64,000 nucleotides of DNA from Gaetbulibacter sp. 4G1 (GTDB taxonomy: Bacteria; Bacteroidota; Bacteroidia; Flavobacteriales; Flavobacteriaceae). Made by a program: the position numbers and the translations under genes. The DNA lies in the NCBI RefSeq assembly GCF_002741945.1, contig NZ_MDVN01000003.1, positions 186,001-250,000 on the forward strand. Direction: 5' to 3'. Shown here piece by piece: positions 26,409-36,269 of the stretch. Every line of letters begins with the position of its first letter. Within the stretch, counting starts at the first letter, position 1. The notes under the pieces are model-generated. The model was not told the DNA's origin, searched no databases, and worked only from the letters and a program-made list of their open reading frames with translations.

Positions 26409-28922
26409 ATGAAGATAAAACTACTTTTTGCCCTATCCCTACTAAATGTGTTTTTTGCAATAGCGCAGACCAAGGTTAGCGGTTATGTGTTTGATGAGGG
26501 AAATCAACCTGTGTCATTTGCTAATGTTATATTTAAAGGTTCTACTGAAGGAACGATAACTGATGAAAACGGAAAATTTTATTTAGAATCTACTGAAACG
26601 TGGAATGCTTTAACCATCTCGTTTATAGGATACGAAACCAATGAAGTTCCTTTAACTAAAAAAGTAAATTATAATTTAAAATTTACGCTTAAAGAGGAAG
26701 CAGCTCAATTGGATGCTGTAGTTATTGTGTCGGGAAAACAATCAAAAAAGAATAACCCTGCTATCGATTTACTACGTAAAATTTGGGAACATAAACGAAG
26801 AAACGGCTTGAATCTTTACAAGCAATACGAATACGACAAATACGAAAAAGTAGAATTCGATATTAATACAATAGATAGCGCGCTTATTAAAAGTAAACTA
26901 TTTAGAGGTATGGAGTTTGTTTTTAACGAGGTGGATACATCACGTGTTACTGGAAAAACGTATTTACCAATGTTTATTAACGAAGCCGTATCAACAGTTT
27001 ATGGTGACAATGTAATTAACAAAACAAAAGAAGTTTTAAAAGGAAATAAAAACTCTGGTTTTAGCGATAATCAGGTAGTGATTGATTTTGTTGACGATTT
27101 GTATTCCGATTATAATGTATACGATAATTATCTAAAGTTTTTTGATAAAAGTTTTGTAAGTCCACTTTCAAAAACAGGAATAAGCACCTATAACTATGTG
27201 CTTTCTGATAGCGCTTTTATAGACAACAAATGGTGCTATAATATTATTTATTATCCTAGACGGAAAAATGAGCTTACTTTTAAAGGTGATTTTTGGGTAG
27301 CAGACTCAACTTATGCCATTAAAGAAATTAACCTACAAGCTTCAAAGAGTGCCAATATAAACTGGGTAAAAGATATTTATATTGAACAAGAGTTTGAAGT
27401 TTTAAACGATTCACTTTTTCTTGTAAAGCGCGATTATATGATGTCTGATTTTGCATTAAGTAAAAAAGAAAAATCGCGAGGTGTTTATGGTAAACGAACA
27501 ACCTTATATAATAATTACAAATTTGATAAAGTCAAGAACAAAAAATTCTATGATGAAGAAGTTTATAATTATGATAAAGATGTTTACGATAGAGATGATG
27601 CATTTTGGGCAGAAAACCGACTTGAAGAATTAAACAAAGATGAAAAGGGTGTCTATAAAATGTTAGATACTTTAAAAACTGTAAAAAAGTTTAAACGTCT
27701 TTATAATTTGGGAAGTATTCTATCGTCAGGTTATATTGAATTTAATACGTTGCCGTTAGATTACGGACCTATTTTTTCAACCTTTGGATTTAACGAAGTT
27801 GAAGGCTTACGTTTGCGTACAGGAGGAAGAACTTATTTTGGTAGAAACGATTTGTGGCGATTAGAAGGGTTTTTAGCTTATGGTTTTAGAGATGATAAGT
27901 TTAAATATGGCATTTCCGGTAAATGGTTAATAGATAAAAAAAATAGATTGATTGTTTCTGGAGGAAACAGACGTGACGTTGAACAGATAGGAGCAAGTTT
28001 AACAACAAGTACCGATGTTTTGGGGCGGAGTTTAGCGTCTTCATCGGTTGTGGGTACAGGTGCGAATGACAAGTTGACTTCAATAAATTTAACAAGTTTA
28101 GCAGTTGAATTAGAGCCCGTTAGAAATCTTATTTTTAGGCTAGGAACAAACTACCGAACTTTAGAATCAGCTTCACCAACTTTTAGTTTAGACTATGTTG
28201 ATGCAGATTCGCCAACAGGTTTTTCATCTGAAATAAAACAATTTGAAACCTCGTTATCTGTATCTTATTTTCCTAAACGAAAAATGACAGGTTTTGGAGT
28301 AGAGCGTCGTACAGCAAATGATGATTTTGCACGCATTTTTGCACAAATAAGTCGCGGAGATAAAAGCATGTTAAATAGCGATTTTGATTATACGAAATTA
28401 CAATTGTCTTACTTACAACCATGGCAAGTAGGAGGTTTTGGAAGGTTGAATACCACTATTGAAGCTGGTAAAACATTTGGAGAAGTGCCTTTAGGTTTGT
28501 TAAGTGTTATTCCTGGAAATCAATCGTATTTTTCAATATATAATACGTTTTCGCAGTTAGATTTTTATGAGTTTGTGAGTGATACTTATGTGTCATTTCA
28601 TTTAGAACATAATTTTAATGGGCGTTTATTTTCAAGAATTCCATTTTTACGTAAATTTAATTTGCGCGAAATAGTAAGTGTACGTGGAGTTTGGGGAGAG
28701 ATTTCTCAAGAAAATATAGATTTAAATACAACAAATAACCCAAACAGTATTTTGCTTGCAGCTCCAAGCAATAAACCATATTACGAGTACAGTTTAGGTG
28801 TAGGGAATATTTTTAAAATCTTTAGAATCGACTTTAATTTTAGAGGAAATTATAAGGACAAGGTTCTATATCCAGATGCACGTAAGTTTGGTGTTACTGG
28901 TACTTTTGGATTTCATTTTTAG
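26409..28922 (+). CDS. DUF5686-type outer-membrane protein with CarboxypepD_reg-like domain
   Basis: The 837-residue protein has a signal peptide (MKIKLLFALSLLNVFFAIAQ) and a CarboxypepD_reg-like beta-sandwich (about 22-105, VSGYVFDEGNQPVSFANVIF, FIGYETNEVPL). A long middle region and a beta-barrel-like C-terminus with alternating aromatic strands, ending GVTGTFGFHF, make up the rest. This matches the DUF5686 family common in Bacteroidota outer membranes, for which no function is established. The ATG at 26409 was chosen over an adjacent TTG. Confidence 0.85.
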   Translation: MKIKLLFALSLLNVFFAIAQTKVSGYVFDEGNQPVSFANVIFKGSTEGTITDENGKFYLESTETWNALTISFIGYETNEVPLTKKVNYNLKFTLKEEAAQLDAVVIVSGKQSKKNNPAIDLLRKIWEHKRRNGLNLYKQYEYDKYEKVEFDINTIDSALIKSKLFRGMEFVFNEVDTSRVTGKTYLPMFINEAVSTVYGDNVINKTKEVLKGNKNSGFSDNQVVIDFVDDLYSDYNVYDNYLKFFDKSFVSPLSKTGISTYNYVLSDSAFIDNKWCYNIIYYPRRKNELTFKGDFWVADSTYAIKEINLQASKSANINWVKDIYIEQEFEVLNDSLFLVKRDYMMSDFALSKKEKSRGVYGKRTTLYNNYKFDKVKNKKFYDEEVYNYDKDVYDRDDAFWAENRLEELNKDEKGVYKMLDTLKTVKKFKRLYNLGSILSSGYIEFNTLPLDYGPIFSTFGFNEVEGLRLRTGGRTYFGRNDLWRLEGFLAYGFRDDKFKYGISGKWLIDKKNRLIVSGGNRRDVEQIGASLTTSTDVLGRSLASSSVVGTGANDKLTSINLTSLAVELEPVRNLIFRLGTNYRTLESASPTFSLDYVDADSPTGFSSEIKQFETSLSVSYFPKRKMTGFGVERRTANDDFARIFAQISRGDKSMLNSDFDYTKLQLSYLQPWQVGGFGRLNTTIEAGKTFGEVPLGLLSVIPGNQSYFSIYNTFSQLDFYEFVSDTYVSFHLEHNFNGRLFSRIPFLRKFNLREIVSVRGVWGEISQENIDLNTTNNPNSILLAAPSNKPYYEYSLGVGNIFKIFRIDFNFRGNYKDKVLYPDARKFGVTGTFGFHF

Positions 28923-29082
28923 AAGTTTTTTCATTACTGATTACTAAGTAATGTTTAATCAGTATTAGAAATAATATATTTTTTGTATTGATTTATGGTC
29001 TAAGAAATTAATAGCATAACTGATTTTTGTAGTTAAATTTGTTGATTCAAATTGCACTTTGTCAATAAACAATAAAGCGTAA

Positions 29083-29640
29083 CTAAACTCTGTCATTTGT
29101 TGTTGCTATGGCTTCTATTTTAGTTTCAATTGATTTTAGAATTTCAACAAACTTATCAAATTGTTCTAAACTCGATACTCCATAAGCTGGGGTTAAAAGA
29201 ATGTTTTGTGAAGTTTTTTTGTTTATTACAATATACACTTCTTCATTAAGAATATTTTCAATAAATAACCTATCAGAGGTTAATTCATTTATTAATTTTT
29301 GATTTCCATCAAATGAAAATTGACTTCGAATTTTTCTAGGAATTTTGAGGCTTTTGCCTGGGATAAAAAATTCAACAAGCTTTTTGAGTTTACTCTTTGG
29401 AAATATAGTTAATTCTGTTCTACTGTCTTTTTTTAAGAATAAAATAATCCGAATTGGGTCTGCTGTTCGTACTGCACCTCTGGCTCCAGTTGAGTAAATT
29501 GTAATTAGAGACCCATTTACATCGATAATAGTTTCCTTAGCATCAAAAAAGAGCTTGCCTTCTGGTCCCGAAATAAGTTTTTCCCCTTCTTCATTATAAT
29601 ATCCATCATGCTTAGAGGCTATTTCTTTAAAAATATTCAT
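29083..29640 (-). CDS. Hypothetical protein (185 aa)
   Basis: The family was not recognised. It is soluble, with no signal peptide or membrane segment. The mixed alpha/beta composition includes KLFFDAKETIIDVNGSLITI and a C-terminal helix SLEQFDKFVEILKSIETKI. The pattern (conserved-looking N-terminal hairpin, basic middle) gives no functional clue. It is an isolated gene between longer ones. Confidence 0.6.
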   Translation of the reverse strand: MNIFKEIASKHDGYYNEEGEKLISGPEGKLFFDAKETIIDVNGSLITIYSTGARGAVRTADPIRIILFLKKDSRTELTIFPKSKLKKLVEFFIPGKSLKIPRKIRSQFSFDGNQKLINELTSDRLFIENILNEEVYIVINKKTSQNILLTPAYGVSSLEQFDKFVEILKSIETKIEAIATTNDRV

Positions 29641-29755
29641 GTAGTTTGCATGTTAATTACACCTAATGCTAAGTTAATATGAAATAGTTTTAATGACTTA
29701 TAGCAATGTTAAACAAAATCAAGTTCGGTTTTAGTTAAAATAAAAGAGTATATTT

Positions 29756-30004
29756 TTAATCCTTTTGTCTTGACTTTAATTCTTTTTGTAGTTTTAAAAA
29801 AGTCATTCGATTAGTTAAAACCATAGGTAAAAAGAAAAGAGGTAAAAAAACTGAAAAACTCACTCCATTTTCTTGATAACTAAAAAAGCTGGTTACAAAC
29901 ATTATCAAAACAAGCACGCTTAGCACTATGGTTGCCATTTTGTATGTTTTAGTTTTTTTTACGAGTTCTTCAAAACTCATTTTTTCTATTTGCTCTTTTT
30001 TCAT
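29756..30004 (-). CDS. Small two-helix membrane protein (82 aa)
   Basis: A charged N-terminal helix (MKKEQIEKMSFEELVKKTKT) is followed by two hydrophobic segments (about 22-42 and 47-65) and a basic tail. The N-terminal style resembles other small redox- or stress-linked membrane proteins of flavobacteria, but no family can be named. It lies 24 bases downstream of the SGNH hydrolase gene on the same strand. Confidence 0.6.
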   Translation of the reverse strand: MKKEQIEKMSFEELVKKTKTYKMATIVLSVLVLIMFVTSFFSYQENGVSFSVFLPLFFLPMVLTNRMTFLKLQKELKSRQKD

Positions 30005-30028
30005 ACTCTAAGGTAACAATTTTATAAT

Positions 30029-30646
30029 CTATTTAGGAAACAGATGCTCTACAATAATTTTGGCTGCCGATTCACTTCCTTTTTTAGAAGGATGAAAACC
30101 ATCAGAGCCATAATAGTCATAATTATTTGTGGTTTTGAAATGATTTCTCCAAACTTCGCCAACAGGACATAGAATAGCTTTGTTAATTTTTGCGGCGTAT
30201 TGATGATTCTTTATTACCCCGTCAAACCTTTCAGGATGATTCATGGGAGGCCATGCCATAAAATACGCAAGCTTAGCATTGCTATTTTTACAAAGTATAT
30301 TATATTTTTTACCATACTCTATAAGTAGTTGTTTGCCGTCTTGTTGCGATGATGGACCTTGTTGTATAACTACAAAATGAAATGTTTGGCTTGCTATTAG
30401 TTTTTGTACTTCGCCATCATACCAATGGTCAGAAATAGCGTAATTAGGCTTAGCAATCATTTTTGTGTTTACAGTAACACCATGTTTTTTTGCATACTTT
30501 TTTACTAATAACGGTAAGTTGTTAGTATAGGTTAAACTGTTACCTATAAATAAAATATTAAACTCCGTTTTTTTTGACTGACTTTCTAATTGCCAAAAAA
30601 AGCCAATACAAATAAAAATTACTAATATGTATTTGCTGAAATTCAC
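30029..30646 (-). CDS. Secreted SGNH-hydrolase-like protein
   Basis: The 205-residue protein has a signal peptide (about 1-23). Block I of SGNH esterases is visible as ILFIGNSLTY with the nucleophile serine, and block V as GSDGFHPSKKGSESAA with the D..H pair. VVIQQGPSSQ may be block III-like. These enzymes hydrolyse esters (acetyl groups, lipids, sugar esters), and the substrate here is unknown. It lies 28 bases downstream of the M1 peptidase gene and is probably co-transcribed with it. Confidence 0.82.
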   Translation of the reverse strand: MNFSKYILVIFICIGFFWQLESQSKKTEFNILFIGNSLTYTNNLPLLVKKYAKKHGVTVNTKMIAKPNYAISDHWYDGEVQKLIASQTFHFVVIQQGPSSQQDGKQLLIEYGKKYNILCKNSNAKLAYFMAWPPMNHPERFDGVIKNHQYAAKINKAILCPVGEVWRNHFKTTNNYDYYGSDGFHPSKKGSESAAKIIVEHLFPK

Positions 30647-30674
30647 TTGAGTTAAACATCTTTAAGTACTAAAA

Positions 30675-32906
30675 CTAATTCCCCAGCTTTTTATTTTTAA
30701 ACTCATCAAATTCTGACGGTGTTTCAACCTTAGGAAAGCTGTTGTTTTTTGTATCAACATCGGCAAACTCAAAATTAGGGTCAAGATTAACTTCTGTAAC
30801 TTCTTTTTCCTTTATAAAAGTGTGTTTTGCCTCGTATTCGTTTCTACGCCATATTTGAGCTGGTAATTTGTCGATATCTTTAGTGCCATCAGTATAAACC
30901 CATTCTATAGTAACAGGCATAATTAATCCGCCTTTATTCTTTATCGTTACTTCGTATATATTTTTGCCAGACACATGTTTTCTAACTTCGGCTTCATCAA
31001 TTCTAGATAAAAATTGACCATAAGCAGCATCAGGAGTTGCAGCCATGTTTATAACTTCTGGTCCATTAGAAAAATCTTTTGCTTTAGTACTAGAATTTTC
31101 ACCTTCAATTTTAAATTGAGATTTTTTCTTTTGATCTTCAATGTTTGCGTCCTCCTCAAAAACTTTAAACCATTTTACATTAGTTAGTTCCATGTCTACA
31201 TTATCAGTTGTAAAAAACCAACCTCTGTAAAACCAATCTAAATCGGCTGCAGTAGCATCCTCAAGAGTTCTAAATAAATCTGCTGGATTTGGATGTTTGT
31301 ATTTCCAACGATTTGCATATTCTTTAAATGCTTGGTCGAAGAGTTCTTTCCCAATAATTGAGTTACGTAGCATTTGTAATCCAACAGTTGGTTTTAAATA
31401 AAAATTAGCTCCAAATTGACTCATTAATTCATTATCTGAAGTTGTCATTATTGGGCGTAAAATGTTTTTATCGCCGCTCATAAATGGAACAATACTTTTT
31501 GGAGTTACACTATTAAAATCTGGATAGCGCTCAGCAACGGTACGTTGGTGTAAAAAAGTATTTAAACCTTCGTCCATCCACATCCATTTACGTTCATCTG
31601 AACTTACAATCATAGGAAACCAATTATGTCCAACCTCATGTATAATGGTTCCAATCATACCTTGTTTTGCGCCATCGCTTATTTTACCGTTTTTTGGTCG
31701 ACCACCATTAAAACTAATCATTGGGAACTCCATTCCAATATTTGATGTGTTTACCGAAATACATACTGGGTAAGGATAGTCAAATGTTGCTTCAGAATAA
31801 ACTTCAAGTGCATGCATAATAGCTTTAGTTGATTCTCCTTGCCATACAGGTAATCCTTCTTTTGGATAAAAAGACATGGCTATTACAGTGTTAGTTGGCA
31901 ATTTTACTGCTTGTGCATCCCACATAAATTTTCGAGACGATGCAAATGCAAAATCTCTAACATTTGTGGCGTTATATTTCCAAGTCTTTAGTTTTTTTGA
32001 TTTTGTTTTCTCATTAGCTTCAGCCTCTTCTTTTGTAATTATCATTACAGGTTTATCGAATGATTTACGAGCTTCATCCATTCTCTTGCGTTGTGTTTTT
32101 GTTAATACATCATCGCTATTTAGAAGGTTTCCTGTAGAAGCAACAATATGATCTTCAGGAACAGAAATTTCTACCTCATAATTACCAAATTCTAAAGCAA
32201 ACTCACCAAGTTTTTGGAATTGTTGGTTTTGCCACCCTTCAGTATCATTATAAACTGCCATTCTAGGAAACCAATGCGCGATTAAGTAAACAGTATTATC
32301 ATCTTCAGGAAAATATTCATAGCCTTCTCTAGATAACAAATACATACTACGATCTGTAATTGGGTAAGACCAAGCTATTGAAAAACTCATGGAAGTACCA
32401 GATTTTAGTGGCTCATCAAGCAGTACTTTCATCATAGTATTGTTAACCAATGATTTTATAGTGTTTCCATTAGTGTCTTTTATATATTTAATAGAATAAC
32501 CTGCGGGAAAATCGATAGCTCTAGTAAGAAACTGCATTTGTCTTGTACTCATGCCTTCTTTTATGCTGTTATTAATAGAGCCAAAATCTTCATTTTCTTT
32601 TTTATTCACATTTTGTTCAAGCTGAATCCATAAATAACTTAAATCATCTGGAGAATTATTATAGTACGTTATAGTTTCTTCACCAGAAAGAGTATTGTTG
32701 GCTTCGTCTAAAATCGCTTTTATTTTATAGTCTGCACGTTGCTGCCAATAAGCTTTTCCTGGCGCTCCACTTGCAGAACGATAAGCGTTTGGTGGCGCTA
32801 TCATATTGTCAATAGGCTCAAACTTACCTTGCCAAGGTTGATTCTGTGCGTATAATGTTGATAATGAAAAGAGAGCTAGGAATATTAATAAAATTGAGCG
32901 CATCAT
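30675..32906 (-). CDS. M1-family zinc metallopeptidase (secreted)
   Basis: The 743-residue protein has a signal peptide (first 20 residues, LYAQ). The catalytic zinc site is HEVGH (423-427) with the distal glutamate E446 in MDEGLNTF. The GAMEN exopeptidase motif is replaced by GMEFP near 391, as in several Bacteroidota members of the family. A C-terminal extension follows the catalytic domain. It acts as a periplasmic or exported aminopeptidase. Two adjacent ATG codons (32906 and 32903) could start it. GACTAACTCAA in its leader (32921-32931) matches the end of the susC leader element. Confidence 0.92.
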   Translation of the reverse strand: MMRSILLIFLALFSLSTLYAQNQPWQGKFEPIDNMIAPPNAYRSASGAPGKAYWQQRADYKIKAILDEANNTLSGEETITYYNNSPDDLSYLWIQLEQNVNKKENEDFGSINNSIKEGMSTRQMQFLTRAIDFPAGYSIKYIKDTNGNTIKSLVNNTMMKVLLDEPLKSGTSMSFSIAWSYPITDRSMYLLSREGYEYFPEDDNTVYLIAHWFPRMAVYNDTEGWQNQQFQKLGEFALEFGNYEVEISVPEDHIVASTGNLLNSDDVLTKTQRKRMDEARKSFDKPVMIITKEEAEANEKTKSKKLKTWKYNATNVRDFAFASSRKFMWDAQAVKLPTNTVIAMSFYPKEGLPVWQGESTKAIMHALEVYSEATFDYPYPVCISVNTSNIGMEFPMISFNGGRPKNGKISDGAKQGMIGTIIHEVGHNWFPMIVSSDERKWMWMDEGLNTFLHQRTVAERYPDFNSVTPKSIVPFMSGDKNILRPIMTTSDNELMSQFGANFYLKPTVGLQMLRNSIIGKELFDQAFKEYANRWKYKHPNPADLFRTLEDATAADLDWFYRGWFFTTDNVDMELTNVKWFKVFEEDANIEDQKKKSQFKIEGENSSTKAKDFSNGPEVINMAATPDAAYGQFLSRIDEAEVRKHVSGKNIYEVTIKNKGGLIMPVTIEWVYTDGTKDIDKLPAQIWRRNEYEAKHTFIKEKEVTEVNLDPNFEFADVDTKNNSFPKVETPSEFDEFKNKKLGN

Positions 32907-32920
32907 TTATTGTAATTTGT

Positions 32921-32931
32921 TTGAGTTAGTC
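32921..32931 (-). promoter_or_regulatory. GACTAACTCAA leader motif upstream of the M1 peptidase
   Basis: Read on the minus strand, GACTAACTCAA stands 14 bases before the start codon. This is the same 11-mer and similar spacing as in the susC leader (6318-6328) and leader copy B (12880-12890). Its role is unknown. Confidence 0.35.
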
Positions 32932-33116
32932 GAGCGCAATATAATAAATATAATGAATAAATTTTCTTACAAAATAGTTAAAGTCTTTGACTTAATTAAT
33001 TTGAAACAAATAGGATAAATATTGATTACTAAATCTAAGAAATTATAGCATTCTGCTAAGAAATAATTAATATATAGTAAAACCATGTAAAAGAACTTTA
33101 AAACTAACTTCTTTTG

Positions 33117-33147
33117 TTGCTTACTCTTAAAGTGTTCTGTACATTTG
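33117..33147 (+). promoter_or_regulatory. Bacteroidota-type promoter of ppa
   Basis: TTG at 33117-33119 is followed after 20 bases by TACATTTG (33140-33147), an exact -7 match, 23 bases before the ATG at 33171. It rules out the upstream in-frame TTG near 33114 as a start. Confidence 0.6.
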
Positions 33148-33170
33148 CACCCCAAAATAGAATTGAAGAT

Positions 33171-33698
33171 ATGACTAAGAAAAAAGATTTAACATTTGAC
33201 GTGTTAATTGAGATACCAAAAGGAAGTAGAAATAAATACGAATACGATTTTACATTAAATAAAATTCGCTTCGATCGTATGTTGTTTTCATCAATGATGT
33301 ATCCAGGAGATTATGGTTTTGTTCCAGAAACTTTGGCATTAGATCAAGACCCTTTAGATGTTTTAGTTTTAGGTACTGAGCCTACTTACCCAATGGTAGT
33401 TATGGAAGTAAAGCCTATCGGTGTTTTTCATATGACAGATGAGAAAGGTCCAGATGAAAAAATTATTTGTGTTCCTGTTTCTGACCCAGTTTGGAACCAA
33501 AAATCTGATATTATTGATTTAAACCCTCATAGAATAAAAGAAATTGAACATTTCTTCCAAGTATATAAAGATTTGGAAAAAAAGAAAGTTGATGTTGGTG
33601 GCTGGGGAAATGCAAAAGAAGCTATAGAAATTTATCATAAATGTGTGCAACGTTATGATGAAAGTGAGCATAAGAAGAAAAGAACTTTTACTATCTAA
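33171..33698 (+). CDS. ppa: Soluble inorganic pyrophosphatase (family I)
   Basis: It hydrolyses PPi to phosphate in the cytosol, pulling biosynthetic reactions forward. It has the family I sequence YEYDFTLNKIRFDRMLFSSM, YPGDYGFVPETLALDQDPLD (the D-x-D-P-x-D metal-binding signature) and VPVSDPVWN. It has 175 residues from the ATG at 33171. It is followed by its own terminator and then by a second, membrane-bound pyrophosphatase. Confidence 0.96.
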   Translation: MTKKKDLTFDVLIEIPKGSRNKYEYDFTLNKIRFDRMLFSSMMYPGDYGFVPETLALDQDPLDVLVLGTEPTYPMVVMEVKPIGVFHMTDEKGPDEKIICVPVSDPVWNQKSDIIDLNPHRIKEIEHFFQVYKDLEKKKVDVGGWGNAKEAIEIYHKCVQRYDESEHKKKRTFTI

Positions 33699-33731
33699 TA
33701 GAGATTAAAAACATAATAATTTAAAAATGAG

Positions 33732-33758
33732 CCATCTTAAGTTTAAGGTGGTTTTTTT
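33732..33758 (+). terminator. Terminator after ppa
   Basis: CCATCTTAA pairs with TTAAGGTGG (one G-U pair) and is followed by a T run. It separates ppa from hppA. Confidence 0.8.
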
Positions 33759-33826
33759 TATCACTTATATTTTCCTATTTTAGGCTCCGTTAAAAAAAAA
33801 TTATTAATTAATACTAACTAACTAAT

Positions 33827-36184
33827 ATGGATTTAATAGTAAAATTTTTACCTCTTTTTGGTGTTTTAGCTTTGATTTTCGTTTTTCTTAAAAGCGGATG
33901 GGTTTCGAAACAAGATGTAGGTGATGAAAAAATGTCAAGAATTGCTAAGAATATTGCAGAAGGAGCAATGTCATTTTTAAAAGCAGAATACAAAGTTTTA
34001 GCAATTTTTGTAGCGGCAGTAGCTGTCTTATTATATTTTAAAGGATCATCAGAAGAAGGGTCAAGCGGCATGGTAGCTGTATCATTTATTATAGGTGCTA
34101 TCTGTTCTGCCTTAGCTGGATTTATAGGTATGAAAGTAGCAACTAAAGCTAATGTTAGAACAACACAGGCGGCAAGAGCATCATTAGGAAGAGCTTTAGA
34201 AGTTGCTTTTGCTGGAGGAGCTGTTATGGGCTTAGGTGTTGTTGGTTTAGGAGTTTTAGGCCTTAGTGGTTTATTTATGATATATCAGGAATTATGGCCT
34301 GGTGCTGATAATTTAACATTGGTATTAAATGTGCTTTCTGGTTTTTCATTAGGAGCTTCATCCATTGCCTTATTCGCTCGTGTTGGTGGAGGTATTTATA
34401 CAAAAGCGGCCGATGTTGGTGCAGATTTAGTTGGTAAAGTTGAAGCTGGTATTCCAGAAGATCATCCATTAAATCCTGCAACTATTGCAGATAATGTTGG
34501 TGATAACGTTGGAGATGTTGCTGGAATGGGAGCAGATTTATTTGAATCTTATGTAGGTTCTATTATAGGTACTATGGTATTAGGTGCTTTTATTATAACT
34601 CCAGATTTTAGTGGCTTAGGTGCTGTGTATTTGCCACTAGTTCTTGCAGCAGTTGGAATTTTAATGTCCATACTAGGAACATTTTTTGTTAGAGTAAAAG
34701 ATGGCGGAAACCCACAAACGGCTTTAAATATTGGAGAATTTGGTTCAGCTGGATTAATGGTTGTAGCCTCTTATTTTATTATTGATAGCATGTTGTCTGG
34801 TACAACAGGTTTACCTCATGGATCAATGGGTGTTTTTATAGCAGTAATAGCTGGTTTAGTAGCAGGTTTAGCGGTTGGTAAAATAACAGAATATTATACA
34901 GCTACTGGTAAAAAGCCAGTAAATTCAATTGTTGAGCAATCGGAAACAGGTTCTGCTACAAATATAATAGCAGGATTGGGTGTTGGAATGATGTCAACGG
35001 CAATTCCAATTATCTTAATAGCTGCAGCAATTATTGTATCACATCATTATGCAGGCTTATACGGTATTGCTATTGCAGCGGTTGGAATGTTAGCAAACAC
35101 TGGTATTCAATTAGCTGTAGATGCTTATGGACCAATTTGTGATAATGCTGGTGGTATTGCTGAAATGGCAGAGTTACCGAGTGAAGTTAGAGAACGTACA
35201 GATAAATTAGATGCTGTTGGTAATACAACTGCAGCAGTTGGTAAAGGATTTGCAATTGCTTCTGCAGCGTTAACAGCTTTAGCATTATTTGCAGCTTTCA
35301 TGAAAACAGCTAACGTTACAGCTATTGATGTATCTCAACCAAAAATTATGGCAGGATTATTAGTTGGAGGGATGTTACCTTTTGTATTTTCAGCCTTATC
35401 AATGAATGCTGTTGGTAGAGCAGCCATGGCTATGATTGAAGAAGTTCGTCGACAATTTAGAGATATTCCTAAACTAAAAGCTGCTCTTGAAGTGATGAGA
35501 GCTGTAGATTCTGATATGACAAAGGCAACAAAAGAGCAACGCGATATTTTTGATGCTGCTGATGGTGTTGCTGAATATGATAAATGTGTTGCAATTTCAA
35601 CAAAAGCATCTATTAAAGAAATGGTTTTACCAGGTTTGTTAGCAATTGCTGTGCCAGTAGCTGTTGGCTTTTTTGGAGGTGCCGAAATGCTAGGAGGCTT
35701 ACTTGCGGGTGTTACTACTTGTGGTGTACTTATGGCTATTTTCCAGTCTAATGCTGGAGGCGCATGGGATAACGCTAAGAAAACTATTGAGGAACAAGGT
35801 AGAAAAGGAACAGAAGCACATAAAGCGGCTGTTGTTGGTGATACTGTTGGAGATCCTTTTAAAGATACATCAGGACCATCATTAAATATCTTATTAAAAT
35901 TAATGAGTGTTGTAGCATTAGTTATAGCGCCTAGTATTGCAATAACTACCGATGGAATTGCTGCTTATACTGAAGAAAAAGATGCTACAGAATTAGTGGC
36001 TCAAAATATTTCTAAAGAGATTAAAGTAGAAATGAACGAAATTGAAGAAGGTGTTTTTAAGGCAGTAGTAACTACTGTTGTAAACGAAAATGGAGAAAGG
36101 TCTACTAATTATGAGACTTTTGAAGGTACTGAAACAGAAGTAAAACAAGCTGTTTCAAATTTGAAGAAAGAAGAGAAGAGCTAA
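33827..36184 (+). CDS. hppA: Membrane-bound ion-pumping pyrophosphatase
   Basis: The 785-residue polytopic protein couples PPi hydrolysis to H+ or Na+ export. The catalytic motifs are [39 protein letters not shown] and the C-terminal [31 protein letters not shown] has alanine where K+-independent pumps have lysine, so it should be the K+-dependent class, which includes Na+ pumps. The pumped ion is not decided here. An unusual ~65-residue hydrophilic acidic C-terminal tail extends past the last helix. Confidence 0.95.
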   Translation: MDLIVKFLPLFGVLALIFVFLKSGWVSKQDVGDEKMSRIAKNIAEGAMSFLKAEYKVLAIFVAAVAVLLYFKGSSEEGSSGMVAVSFIIGAICSALAGFIGMKVATKANVRTTQAARASLGRALEVAFAGGAVMGLGVVGLGVLGLSGLFMIYQELWPGADNLTLVLNVLSGFSLGASSIALFARVGGGIYTKAADVGADLVGKVEAGIPEDHPLNPATIADNVGDNVGDVAGMGADLFESYVGSIIGTMVLGAFIITPDFSGLGAVYLPLVLAAVGILMSILGTFFVRVKDGGNPQTALNIGEFGSAGLMVVASYFIIDSMLSGTTGLPHGSMGVFIAVIAGLVAGLAVGKITEYYTATGKKPVNSIVEQSETGSATNIIAGLGVGMMSTAIPIILIAAAIIVSHHYAGLYGIAIAAVGMLANTGIQLAVDAYGPICDNAGGIAEMAELPSEVRERTDKLDAVGNTTAAVGKGFAIASAALTALALFAAFMKTANVTAIDVSQPKIMAGLLVGGMLPFVFSALSMNAVGRAAMAMIEEVRRQFRDIPKLKAALEVMRAVDSDMTKATKEQRDIFDAADGVAEYDKCVAISTKASIKEMVLPGLLAIAVPVAVGFFGGAEMLGGLLAGVTTCGVLMAIFQSNAGGAWDNAKKTIEEQGRKGTEAHKAAVVGDTVGDPFKDTSGPSLNILLKLMSVVALVIAPSIAITTDGIAAYTEEKDATELVAQNISKEIKVEMNEIEEGVFKAVVTTVVNENGERSTNYETFEGTETEVKQAVSNLKKEEKS

Positions 36185-36200
36185 AAAAACTAGCTGTTAA

Positions 36201-36240
36201 AAACAAAAGCCACATCATTTGATGTGGCTTTTGTTTTATG
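36201..36240. terminator. Strong bidirectional terminator after hppA
   Basis: A 17-base perfect stem pairs 36201-36217 with 36220-36236 (core AAAAGCCACATCA), with A and T runs on both sides. It ends hppA and, from the other side, the convergent glutamate synthase gene. Confidence 0.9.
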
Positions 36241-36269
36241 ATTGTTTTAGTTAATCACTTACTTTATGA

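Noticed and set aside
32967-33155. 62-residue minus-strand open frame
   Set aside because: Low-complexity AT-rich frame that overlaps the ppa promoter, with no family features.
34275-34481. Minus-strand open frames inside hppA and other long genes
   Set aside because: They lie wholly within strongly supported genes in other frames and have unnatural composition.
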